Shown one piece after another: positions 15,787 through 23,737 of a stretch of 64,000 nucleotides of DNA. The DNA is from Bacillus cereus ATCC 14579 (GTDB taxonomy: Bacteria > Bacillota > Bacilli > Bacillales > Bacillaceae_G), in contig NC_004722.1 of the NCBI RefSeq assembly GCF_000007825.1, positions 4,566,501 to 4,630,500 on the forward strand. The letters run 5' to 3'. The position numbers and the translations under genes are program-made. Position 1 is the stretch's first letter. Every line of letters starts with the position of its first letter. The notes below the pieces were generated by a model. The model was not told where the DNA came from. It saw only the letters and a program-made list of their open reading frames with translations, and did no database searches.

Positions 15787-16590
15787 ATGGCAGATCGTCG
15801 CAATTTATTTTTCTTTTATGGTGATGACAAAGCAACGCTCGTTGAAAAAATGAAACCAATCTATCGTATTTTAGAAGAGAATGGATTTACCATATTAGAT
15901 CATCCAAAAAATGCAAACGCTATCGTCAGTGTTGGAGATGATGCAACCTTCTTACAAGCCGTTCGTAAAACTGGTTTTAGAGAAGATTGCTTATACGCAG
16001 GGATTTCTACGAAAGATGAAATTTCTTTCTACTGCGATTTCCATATTGATCACGTTGATACAGCCCTTCAAGAAATTACAAAAAATGAAATTGAAGTGCG
16101 AAAATATCCAACAATTCAGGTAGATGTAGATGGCAGTACATCTTTCCATTGTTTAAATGAGTTCTCATTACGTTCTAGCATTATTAAAACATTCGTTGTA
16201 GATGTTCATGTTGATGATTTATATTTCGAAACATTTAGAGGGGACGGTTTAGTAGTTTCTACCCCAACAGGAAGTACTGCTTACAATAAATCATTGCATG
16301 GTGCAGTTGTTGACCCGCTTATCCCATGTTTCCAAGTAAGCGAACTAGCATCTTTAAACAACAACACTTACCGTACGCTCGGTTCACCTTTCATTTTAAA
16401 TCACGAACGTACATTAACTTTAAAACTAAGACCAGACGGTAACGATTATCCTGTTATCGGCATGGATAACGAAGCGCTTAGCATTAAACAAGTGGAAAAA
16501 GCTGTTGTACGCTTAAGCGATAAACAAATTAAAACAGTTAAATTAAAAAACAACTCTTTCTGGGAAAAAGTACAGAGAACGTTTTTATAA
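15787..16590 (+). CDS. ytdI: NAD kinase 2 (YtdI type)
   Basis: 267 aa, ATP-dependent phosphorylation of NAD to NADP. Start at 15787 has GTGGAGG upstream. Family motifs: NEFSLRSS around residue 120 and TPTGSTAYNKSLHGAV around residue 160. The usual GGDGT loop reads VGDDATFLQA here (residues about 44-52), so the second Gly-Asp-Gly is altered; the paralogous Bacillus NadF keeps GGDGT. Cytoplasmic. Monocistronic with a strong palindromic terminator. Confidence 0.9.
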   Translation: MADRRNLFFFYGDDKATLVEKMKPIYRILEENGFTILDHPKNANAIVSVGDDATFLQAVRKTGFREDCLYAGISTKDEISFYCDFHIDHVDTALQEITKNEIEVRKYPTIQVDVDGSTSFHCLNEFSLRSSIIKTFVVDVHVDDLYFETFRGDGLVVSTPTGSTAYNKSLHGAVVDPLIPCFQVSELASLNNNTYRTLGSPFILNHERTLTLKLRPDGNDYPVIGMDNEALSIKQVEKAVVRLSDKQIKTVKLKNNSFWEKVQRTFL

Positions 16591-16595
16591 GATTA

Positions 16596-16637
16596 AAATA
16601 ACCGCAGAATTATGGAATTCCATAATTCTGCGGTTAT
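16596..16637. terminator. Perfect palindromic terminator
   Basis: AATAACCGCAGAATTATGG and its exact complement, centred on GGAATTCC, with T-rich ends on both strands. Confidence 0.9.
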
Positions 16638-16690
16638 TTATTTCCCCCGATTGGCGCGAACAATAATCTCTTACTATCCGGCCGTTATTC

Positions 16691-16746
16691 TTGTCAGTTT
16701 TTGTCGGTAAGTCGATATATTCCGAAAACCGCTCATATATTTTTTA
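16691..16746. repeat. Dispersed ATATATC-type repeat, copy a
   Basis: TTGTCGGTAAGTCGATATAT then CGAAAACCGCTCATATAT, in forward orientation. Matches 38557-38630 and, inverted, 46501-46640 and 62096-62218. Confidence 0.65.
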
Positions 16747-18312
16747 CGCATCTTTTCTATAGACAACTTGGCCATCTATTACGGTCATTTCTGCTTGTAC
16801 TTCTTTTATTTCTTCTGCCTCAATTTCAAAAATATTGCGGTCTAATATTGTAAAATCTGCTTCATATCCTTTTGCAATTTGCCCTCGCTTCGCTTCTTTT
16901 CCGATTGCATAGGCACTTCCTGTTGTAAATAAAGAAACAGCCTCATAAACCGTTAATCTTTCCTCAGGCATATAGCATATACCGTCAATAAAACTTCTAC
17001 GTGTAACAGCGCTATATATGCCTAAAAACGGATTCACTTGTTCAATGGGAGCATCTGAGCCACCGTTGCAGTGTAATCCTGCTTCCAGTAACGTCTTCCA
17101 AGCGTACGCATAACGAAGACGGTGCTCGCCTAGTTTTTCAATGACTGACGGAAAATCTGATGAAAGAAAGACTGGCTGTATATCGATAATGGCTTGCAAG
17201 TTTTTCATTCTTTCTATCAACTCTTCACGAGCAAGCTGACAATGAATAATACGGTCACGTAACCCTTCTGCTGGTGGATATAATTCGAGTGCATCAATGA
17301 CATATTCAAGCGATAAGTCACCGATAGTATGAATCGCAACTGGCATATGTAAATCTCGTGCTTTCTTTACTAATTCCGCAAGTTCTTCACGTGAGAAAAT
17401 CGCAACTCCATTTGTTTCCTTCGCATCTTCATACGGTTCACTTAATAATGCTGTTCTTCCGCCAAAAGAACCGTCAGAGAAAATTTTCATTGCTCCAAAT
17501 TCAATACAATGTTCATTTTCATATTCTTTTCGTTCATGTGCTACTTCATGGTGAACGAGCAAATGGGCTTTAAATGGCATTTCTTTTATAACGTGAGAAA
17601 ACGCATTATATGTTTTTCTAAAACCACCATAATAATTTAAATCTTCCGTATGCCCGCCAACAAGTCCGTATTTCCAGCAATCTTTAATCGCTGTTTGCAG
17701 AGCTCTTTGTAAATAAGCTTCATCAATTTCTGGCTGAACATGTGTAATTAATTCTTGCCCTTGTTCATATAAAAGCCCTGTTAACTTATTTGATGAATCT
17801 CTACCAATTTTCCCGCCTTTTGGATCTTCTGCCTTTTCTGTTATATTCGCTTCTTGCAGTATGTATGAATTTACCCATGTAACGTGACGACAAACTCGCT
17901 TTAATAAAATGGGATGTTCTTTCGAAATTTCATCTAAATCACGCGCATGAACATCTTTCGTATCTGTAAAGTTATTTTCATTCCATCCTTCTCCAATAAT
18001 CCAAGAGCCCTTTGGAGCTTCTTCCACTCGCTTCTGAACAAGAGTAAGCACTTCGCCATAAGATGTACAATTTGATAAATCTAGACGGAGTAATCTCTCT
18101 CCATGCCCAATAAGATGCATATGACTATCAACGAGACCTGGGATCATTGTTTTGCCTTTTAAATCGTACAATGTAACCGCGGCATATTGGTTTTCTAACT
18201 CTTCTTTACTTCCAACATCAACGATCGTACCGTTTTCAACGTAAACAGCGTCCACTTTTTCATTTTCTTCTCTCACTGTGTAAATGGTGCCGCCATACCA
18301 AATTTCTCCCAT
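16744..18312 (-). CDS. ytcJ: Amidohydrolase family 3 protein (YtcJ-like)
   Basis: 522 aa from ATG 18312, placed 8 nt after AAAGGAGA; the ATG nine bases upstream abuts the ribosome site. Metal-dependent hydrolase: DSHMHLIGHG supplies two His ligands near residue 65, IHTIGD a third, and GGSDAPIE near residue 430 the Asp. Family members hydrolyse exo-amide or formamide bonds; the substrate is not known for YtcJ. Next gene downstream on the same strand is far, so monocistronic. Confidence 0.88.
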   Translation of the reverse strand: MGEIWYGGTIYTVREENEKVDAVYVENGTIVDVGSKEELENQYAAVTLYDLKGKTMIPGLVDSHMHLIGHGERLLRLDLSNCTSYGEVLTLVQKRVEEAPKGSWIIGEGWNENNFTDTKDVHARDLDEISKEHPILLKRVCRHVTWVNSYILQEANITEKAEDPKGGKIGRDSSNKLTGLLYEQGQELITHVQPEIDEAYLQRALQTAIKDCWKYGLVGGHTEDLNYYGGFRKTYNAFSHVIKEMPFKAHLLVHHEVAHERKEYENEHCIEFGAMKIFSDGSFGGRTALLSEPYEDAKETNGVAIFSREELAELVKKARDLHMPVAIHTIGDLSLEYVIDALELYPPAEGLRDRIIHCQLAREELIERMKNLQAIIDIQPVFLSSDFPSVIEKLGEHRLRYAYAWKTLLEAGLHCNGGSDAPIEQVNPFLGIYSAVTRRSFIDGICYMPEERLTVYEAVSLFTTGSAYAIGKEAKRGQIAKGYEADFTILDRNIFEIEAEEIKEVQAEMTVIDGQVVYRKDA

Positions 18313-18342
18313 ATATCCCATCTCCTTTATTTTTTATTGTAT

Positions 18343-18377
18343 AAAAAAAAGCACCATTTCAAAACATGGTGCTTTTC
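18343..18377 (-). terminator. Terminator of VOC gene
   Basis: AAAAGCACCAT pairs with ATGGTGCTTTT; T run on the minus strand. Confidence 0.85.
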
Positions 18378-18383
18378 TAAAAA

Positions 18384-18815
18384 TTACTTTTGTTCGGTAG
18401 TAGATGTTGTAACTTGCCATTCAATATTAAATTTATCTTTTACTTGTCCGTATGCTGGGCTCCAGAATGTTTCTTGAAGTGGCATGATAACTTCTCCACC
18501 TTCTTGTAACTTATCGAATACTTCTTTTGCTTTTTCTGCATTACTAATTTGAATTGCGATTGTTACTTGAGATCCGATTGCATGCCCTTGACCTGGGAAT
18601 GTATCAGAAATCATAAGATCCGTATTACCAACTTTTAAAGTAGCGTGTAAAACGCGCTCTTTCGCTTCAGCTGGAATCGGGTATTCTGGATTTTCAGGCA
18701 TGTCACCAAAAGTTTGCATGACTTCTACTTTTGCATCTAAAGCCTCTTTATAAAACTGTACAGCTTCTTGCCCACTACCATCTAAAACTAAGTACGGATT
18801 AATACCTAAAATCAT
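18384..18815 (-). CDS. VOC family protein (PhnB-like)
   Basis: 143 aa, single glyoxalase/bleomycin-resistance fold. NPYLVLDGSGQEAVQFYKEA at the N-terminus and the C-terminal WSPAYGQVKDKFNIEWQV are typical of PhnB-like VOC proteins (also called 3-demethylubiquinone methyltransferase-like). Metal ligands are hard to place by eye. Function unknown. Confidence 0.85.
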   Translation of the reverse strand: MILGINPYLVLDGSGQEAVQFYKEALDAKVEVMQTFGDMPENPEYPIPAEAKERVLHATLKVGNTDLMISDTFPGQGHAIGSQVTIAIQISNAEKAKEVFDKLQEGGEVIMPLQETFWSPAYGQVKDKFNIEWQVTTSTTEQK

Positions 18816-18917
18816 ACGGACACCTCTTTTTTAAATTTATAAAATCGAACTTATGTTCGTTTTTATTTTATCATTGATTTACATTTCATTCAACTATTTA
18901 CTTCACTGTTTTCAAAA

Positions 18918-20504
18918 TTATTTTGACGGAATCTCCATCTCTTGTTTTCTAAGTTCAATACGGCGAATTTTTCCAGAAATCGTTTTTGGTAGTTCATCTA
19001 CAAATTCAATTTTGCGAGGGTATTTATATGGTGCAGTGAGTTCTTTGACGTGTTGTTGGAGTGTTGGAATTAATATTTCTTCGTTCTTTTCTATATTCTC
19101 TCTTAATACGATAAATGCCTTCACGACACTTCCACGAATTTCATCAGGACTTGCGACAACTGCACATTCTCTTACGTACGGATGTTTTACAAGAGCATGC
19201 TCTACTTCAAACGGCCCGATTGTATAACCAGAGCTAATAATGATATCATCGCCGCGCCCTTCAAACCAGAAGTAGCCGTCTTCATCTTTCTTCGCTTTAT
19301 CACCTGTAATATAATAATCACCGCGAAATTGCATCGCTGTACGCTCATCGTCTTTGTAATATTGTTTAAAGAGGGCCGGCGTTTCAATGTGAACTGCAAT
19401 ATCACCAACTTCGCCTACTTTAACTGGAGTACCTTCCTCATTTACGATATCGACATGGTTACCTGGCGTTGGTTTCCCCATTGATCCTGGTCTAATATCC
19501 ATCCCTTTCATTACACCAACAAGTAATGTGTTTTCCGTTTGCCCATAGCCGTCTCTCACTGTAATATGAAAGTGCTTTTTGAACGTTTCAATGACTTCTC
19601 TATTTAACGGCTCACCTGCCGATACAGCGCTATGTAGTGCCTCTAAATTGTACTGGCTTAAATCTTCTACCTTTGCCATTAATCTATACTCAGTCGGTGT
19701 ACAACAAAGCACATTCACCTTATTATCGTCTAATAAATTCAGGTACGTTTTCGGTTCAAACTTACCGTGATATACAAACCCTGTTGCCCCTGATCCTAAA
19801 GTTGCTAAAAACGGGCTCCAAATCCACTTTTGCCAGCCTGGACTAGCTGTTGCCCATACAATATCATTCTCTTCAATTCCGAGCCAATTTGGAGCGCTCG
19901 TACGTAAATGAGCGTATGCCCACGCATGTGTATGAACGACACCTTTTGGATTTCCTGTCGTTCCTGACGTGTAAGATAAAAAGACCATATCTTCTTTATC
20001 TGTCTTCGCCATTTCTAACATGTCACTCTCTGTTTCTAACGCTGTTTTTAAATTAATCCATCCATCTACTGACTGCTCGCTCAGGACAAATTTTCGAAGA
20101 GATTCCATCGCTTCTATATCATCAAACTGCCTAATATACGGCTCATAGCTTACTATCGCTTTTACTTCTCCATGTCCAATTCGATATTCTATATCTTTTT
20201 TACGTAACATTTCCGAGCTTGGAATTACGACAAATCCTGCTTTAATAGCAGCAATATACGTCATGTACGCTTCAATTAAACGCGGCATCATAATGAGAAG
20301 CTTGTCCCCTTTTTGCAAACCACTTTTTATAAAAGCGTTTCCAATTTTATTCGCACCTTGCATTAATTCAGCGTATGTAACTTCCCTTCGATTCCCTTTA
20401 TCATCTTGCCAAATTAAAGCTAACTTCCCTTTATCACCTGTATATTTCTCTATTTCAGAAACTAAATTATAAGACGGTGGCGCCAACAATTCTTCTCGCT
20501 TCAT
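18918..20504 (-). CDS. ytcI: AMP-forming acyl-CoA synthetase (YtcI/MbcS-like)
   Basis: 528 aa. ANL-superfamily motifs: LSYTSGTTGNPKGVVHTH (P-loop) near residue 180, DGYGQTENT near 325, YFWFEGRGDDII near 410 and the C-terminal PKTISGKIRRIEL with the catalytic, acetylatable Lys. Shorter than acetyl-CoA synthetase and closer to medium or branched-chain acyl-CoA ligases such as MbcS. It activates a carboxylate to its CoA thioester; exact acid unknown. GGGAGG precedes the ATG, and a CodY-like box lies 44 bp upstream. Confidence 0.9.
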   Translation of the reverse strand: MKREELLAPPSYNLVSEIEKYTGDKGKLALIWQDDKGNRREVTYAELMQGANKIGNAFIKSGLQKGDKLLIMMPRLIEAYMTYIAAIKAGFVVIPSSEMLRKKDIEYRIGHGEVKAIVSYEPYIRQFDDIEAMESLRKFVLSEQSVDGWINLKTALETESDMLEMAKTDKEDMVFLSYTSGTTGNPKGVVHTHAWAYAHLRTSAPNWLGIEENDIVWATASPGWQKWIWSPFLATLGSGATGFVYHGKFEPKTYLNLLDDNKVNVLCCTPTEYRLMAKVEDLSQYNLEALHSAVSAGEPLNREVIETFKKHFHITVRDGYGQTENTLLVGVMKGMDIRPGSMGKPTPGNHVDIVNEEGTPVKVGEVGDIAVHIETPALFKQYYKDDERTAMQFRGDYYITGDKAKKDEDGYFWFEGRGDDIIISSGYTIGPFEVEHALVKHPYVRECAVVASPDEIRGSVVKAFIVLRENIEKNEEILIPTLQQHVKELTAPYKYPRKIEFVDELPKTISGKIRRIELRKQEMEIPSK

Positions 20505-20547
20505 AAAATATCCTCCCTTTTCTTTATGCCTCCTTTATATAATAAAG

Positions 20548-20562
20548 AATTTTCAGTTAATT
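20548..20562. promoter_or_regulatory. CodY-like box upstream of ytcI
   Basis: AATTTTCAGTTAATT matches AATTTTCWGAAAATT at 13 of 15 positions, in the promoter region of the acyl-CoA ligase gene. CodY control would link it to branched-chain amino acid and GTP status. Motif match only. Confidence 0.5.
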
Positions 20563-20620
20563 TTGAACCCTCTTCTTTTGACAAATTTTTCAGTTCTGTC
20601 GAATTAGTAAACGAAATTAC

Positions 20621-20646
20621 ATCGACTTACCGACAAATAGCGACAC
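20621..20646. repeat. Fragment of dispersed repeat, copy b
   Basis: ATCGACTTACCGACAAATAG then CGACAC equals the end box of the larger ATATATC repeats (inverted relative to copy a), without the 20-nt units. Confidence 0.5.
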
Positions 20647-20651
20647 AACAC

Positions 20652-20686
20652 AAAAAAAGAAAGAGCGGGAGAACCCGCTCTTTCTA
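20652..20686 (-). terminator. Terminator of SASP gene
   Basis: AGAAAGAGCGGG-AGAA-CCCGCTCTTTCT with a T run on the minus strand. Confidence 0.92.
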
Positions 20687-20701
20687 AGCCATCATATGGG
20701 A

Positions 20702-20899
20702 TTATTTTTGGTAACCGCCTAATTGTTGCTCAGCTAGTGAAACTAGACGTTTAGTGATTTCACCACCAACAGAACCGTTAGCGCGAGCTGTTGCATCAGC
20801 TCCAAGTTGAACACCAAACTCTTGAGCGATTTCGTATTTCATTTGGTCTAATGCTGATTCAGCACCAGGAACCGCTAATTTATTTGTGCTACGTGACAT
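20702..20899 (-). CDS. sspA: Alpha/beta-type small acid-soluble spore protein
   Basis: 65 aa. The protein coats forespore DNA and forces it into an A-like form that resists UV. It has the family sequence: LAVPGAESALDQMKYEIAQE, the germination-protease site around EFGVQLG, and ATARANGSVGGEITKRLV. GGAGGTGAT precedes the ATG. Its place beside thiI matches sspA of B. subtilis. Expected to be SigG-dependent; B. cereus group strains have several near-identical paralogues, so the letter is positional. Confidence 0.95.
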   Translation of the reverse strand: MSRSTNKLAVPGAESALDQMKYEIAQEFGVQLGADATARANGSVGGEITKRLVSLAEQQLGGYQK

Positions 20900-20979
20900 G
20901 TTATATCACCTCCTTGTGAGTATAGAGTGTGATAAATAACATGACTTCATACACGTTTTAGATATGGTAATTTATGGTT

Positions 20980-22194
20980 TTAGAAAAGTTCTTCAAATTT
21001 TTCTTCTTCCGCCACTACTTCTACCGTTTGTAATACCATTGTTTCTTTGTTCGCTACAGCTTCATCGATTAATGGTGTGAAATCGTATTTCGCTTCAAAA
21101 CGATTTGCTTTTTCACGTTTCGGCTTCGTCGCTGGGCTTGCTGGTGTGAATACAGTACAGCAATCTTCATATGGACGAATTGAAATATCATACGTGCCGA
21201 TTTCTTCAGCGATTTTAATAATCTCTAATTTATCCATCGTAATAAGCGGACGAATAACTGGGTAGTTTGTTACTTCGTTAATCGTATGCATACTATCTAA
21301 CGTTTGGCTTGCTACTTGTCCAAGACTTTCACCAGTCGTAATTGCAAGTGCGTTACGCTCCTCAGCAATGCGTTCTGTAATACGCATCATCATACGGCGC
21401 ATAACCGTCATTGAATAGCTAGATGGGATTTCTTTATTAATCGTTTTTTGCACTTCTGTAAACGGAACAAGGTGAAGCGTTACTCGTTTACAATACTTCG
21501 TTAACTCTTGTGCTAAATCGATTACTTTTTGTTTTGCACGCTCACTTGTGAAAGGTGGACTATGGAAGTGAACTGCTTCCACAGATACGCCGCGTTTCAT
21601 CGTTAAGTAAGCTGCTACTGGGCTATCAATACCACCAGAAAGAAGTACCATTACTTTTCCGCCAACGCCAACTGGTAAACCGCCAGCTCCCATACGCTCA
21701 TCGCACATGATATAGCTATAGCCACTGCGGATCTCTACGCGTACATTTACATCTGGATTATGAACATCTACTGTAATATCTTCTGTATTTTCTAGAATGT
21801 GTCCGCCAATCTCAGGTAATAATTCCATCGTTCTCATTGGGAAACGCTTATAAGAACGGTGTACAGTAATTTTAAATGTTTTCACATCACCTTTTACTTG
21901 TAAGAAAGCTGCTAATGCACCTTCTTTAATGTCTTCTAATTCTGATGGTACTTTCATCGCTAAGTTAAACTTATGAATACCAAATACATCCTTCAATCTT
22001 TCAGAGACTGCTTCATGATCTTCACCATTTAACTGGATGTACATACGATCATGTGTTGCATCGATTTTAATATTTGGGAATTTTTTCAGTTTGAACTTCA
22101 CGTTATCTTTTAATGTGCTTACAAACTTAGAACGGTTCTTACCTTTTGTCGTCATTTCTCCGTAACGCACTAAAATATATTCATATTTCAACAT
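20980..22194 (-). CDS. thiI: tRNA 4-thiouridine synthetase
   Basis: 404 aa. Adenylates tRNA U8 and inserts sulfur. N-terminal ferredoxin-like and THUMP domain (residues 1-165), then the PP-loop MVLLSGGIDSPVA at about 185. As in other Bacillus it lacks the C-terminal rhodanese domain, so sulfur must come directly from the partner cysteine desulfurase, nifZ, whose stop is 7 bp upstream. An operon with nifZ is clear. Confidence 0.96.
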   Translation of the reverse strand: MLKYEYILVRYGEMTTKGKNRSKFVSTLKDNVKFKLKKFPNIKIDATHDRMYIQLNGEDHEAVSERLKDVFGIHKFNLAMKVPSELEDIKEGALAAFLQVKGDVKTFKITVHRSYKRFPMRTMELLPEIGGHILENTEDITVDVHNPDVNVRVEIRSGYSYIMCDERMGAGGLPVGVGGKVMVLLSGGIDSPVAAYLTMKRGVSVEAVHFHSPPFTSERAKQKVIDLAQELTKYCKRVTLHLVPFTEVQKTINKEIPSSYSMTVMRRMMMRITERIAEERNALAITTGESLGQVASQTLDSMHTINEVTNYPVIRPLITMDKLEIIKIAEEIGTYDISIRPYEDCCTVFTPASPATKPKREKANRFEAKYDFTPLIDEAVANKETMVLQTVEVVAEEEKFEELF

Positions 22195-22201
22195 AATTTC
22201 T

Positions 22202-23344
22202 TTACCTCATCACTTCATATAATTTTGGCATCGTCTCTTTTACAATACCTTCAAATTGTTTTACTTCTTCCATTGTGTTTTCTGGTGCCAAACTAATACG
22301 AATAGCGCTTGCAGCTGCTGCATGCGGCACTCCCATTGACACTAACACTCTGCTCACTTCATTTGCTTTTGAAGAACAAGCAGATTTCGTTGACACATAT
22401 ACACCGTGTTCTTCTAAAGCATGAACGACTACTTCTGGTTTTAAACCAACAAATGATACATTTAAAATGTGCGGTGCTGCATATGCAAGCGACGTGTTAA
22501 TCGTTACATCTTCCATCTCTTTAAAGAAACGAACAAGCTCTGCTTGTAAACTTTGCAAATGAGCTACCTTTTCTTTCACTTGTTCCATTGTCATACGAAG
22601 TGCTTTCACCATCGCTACAATGCCAGGTAAATTTTCTGTACCAGAACGATACTTAAGCTCTTGTTGACCACCTGATAAAATCGGATCTAATCTTACGCCA
22701 TCGCGTACATAAAGAAGACCCGTTCCTTTTACACTGTGGAATTTATGTCCAGATATTGAGCAAAGATCAATATGAGACGCATATAAATCAAGCGGTACTT
22801 TCCCTATCCCTTGTACATGATCTACATGGAATCTTATTTTCGGATGATTCGATAATAACGTTCCAATTTCAGCAACGGGCTGAATTGCTCCAGTTTCGTT
22901 GTTCACATGAATAATTGACACAAGAATCGTATCTTCACGAAGTGCTCGTTTCACATCTTCTACCGACACAACACCATGCTCGTTAACCGGTAAATATGTT
23001 ACATCAAACCCGAGTTCTTCTAATTGCTTATATGCCTCAAACACAGACGCGTGTTCAATATTTGTTGTAATGATATGTTTGCCACGCGAACGATTCCTCA
23101 TCGCTATCCCTTTAATCGCAAGGTTATTCCCTTCCGTTCCACCTGATGTAAAAATAATTTCAGAAGGTTTAACACGAAGAAGCTGCGCTGCAATCGTTCT
23201 TGATTGTGTTAATAGACGCTCTGCCTCTCCTCCAAGCGAATGAATAGAAGAAGGATTACCAAAATATTTCCCAGCAACCGTCACGTACGATTGAAGAGCT
23301 TCTGGATATGGCTTCGTCGTCGCACTATTATCAAAATAGATCAT
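22202..23344 (-). CDS. nifZ: Cysteine desulfurase (NifS/IscS family)
   Basis: 380 aa from ATG 23344, preceded by AAAGGGGAAG; the in-frame extension to 23428 has no ribosome site and borders a repeat. PLP enzyme that takes sulfur from Cys. N-terminal MIYFDNSATTKPYPE, PLP Lys in SISGHKFHSVKG, and the sulfur-carrying Cys in STKSACSSKANE. It is the dedicated sulfur donor of ThiI in Bacillus. Confidence 0.95.
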   Translation of the reverse strand: MIYFDNSATTKPYPEALQSYVTVAGKYFGNPSSIHSLGGEAERLLTQSRTIAAQLLRVKPSEIIFTSGGTEGNNLAIKGIAMRNRSRGKHIITTNIEHASVFEAYKQLEELGFDVTYLPVNEHGVVSVEDVKRALREDTILVSIIHVNNETGAIQPVAEIGTLLSNHPKIRFHVDHVQGIGKVPLDLYASHIDLCSISGHKFHSVKGTGLLYVRDGVRLDPILSGGQQELKYRSGTENLPGIVAMVKALRMTMEQVKEKVAHLQSLQAELVRFFKEMEDVTINTSLAYAAPHILNVSFVGLKPEVVVHALEEHGVYVSTKSACSSKANEVSRVLVSMGVPHAAAASAIRISLAPENTMEEVKQFEGIVKETMPKLYEVMR

Positions 23345-23436
23345 CGTTCTTCCCCTTTCAGCGCTATCACATCGTATAATCATATCATAAATACGTGTCA
23401 TTACGCTAAGACTACGCAAAGGTTCCATTTTATCTC

Positions 23437-23641
23437 GATTGGTGAAGGCTAATAATTGTCGAGGATGCCCTCCTATTACAGTTTCACTTTATCCCGCATG
23501 AACGGGCAATAAGACTCTCACCTCAAAATCCAGTTAGAGCAAAGAAGTTAGGTAGGAGTCGGGCTGTCCGTAAATGCCCGATTGGTGAAGGCTAGTAATC
23601 AATGGGGATGAATCCTCCTACTGATTACAGTTTCACTTTAT
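23437..23641. repeat. Structured repeat element upstream of nifZ
   Basis: Two direct repeats beginning GATTGGTGAAGGCTA and ending ACAGTTTCACTTTAT (23437-23492 and 23580-23641) flank an 85-bp centre. The second repeat folds as GTAATCA (23595-23601) with TGATTAC (23622-23628). The centre contains TCGGGC (23559-23564) paired with GCCCGA (23576-23581) and CCCG/CGGG near 23494. No ORF. The compact folded design resembles the mobile repeats of the B. cereus group, but I cannot name which one. Confidence 0.6.
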
Positions 23642-23703
23642 TTTGAAACGAATAACCTTGCTGTATTCCGCTATTCATTATAGCAACATCGTCTGCAAAA
23701 TTA

Positions 23704-23737
23704 CACAAAAAAACAAACCCTTTTATGAAAGGGTTTG
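23704..23737 (-). terminator. Terminator overlapping the end of ezrA
   Basis: AAACCCTTTTATGAAAGGGTTT, with a T-rich run beyond it on the minus strand; the ezrA stop lies in the loop. Confidence 0.8.

Noticed and set aside
23344..23428. N-terminal extension of the cysteine desulfurase
   Set aside because: No ribosome site before 23428; the extension borders the repeat element, and family proteins begin at MIYFDNSATT.
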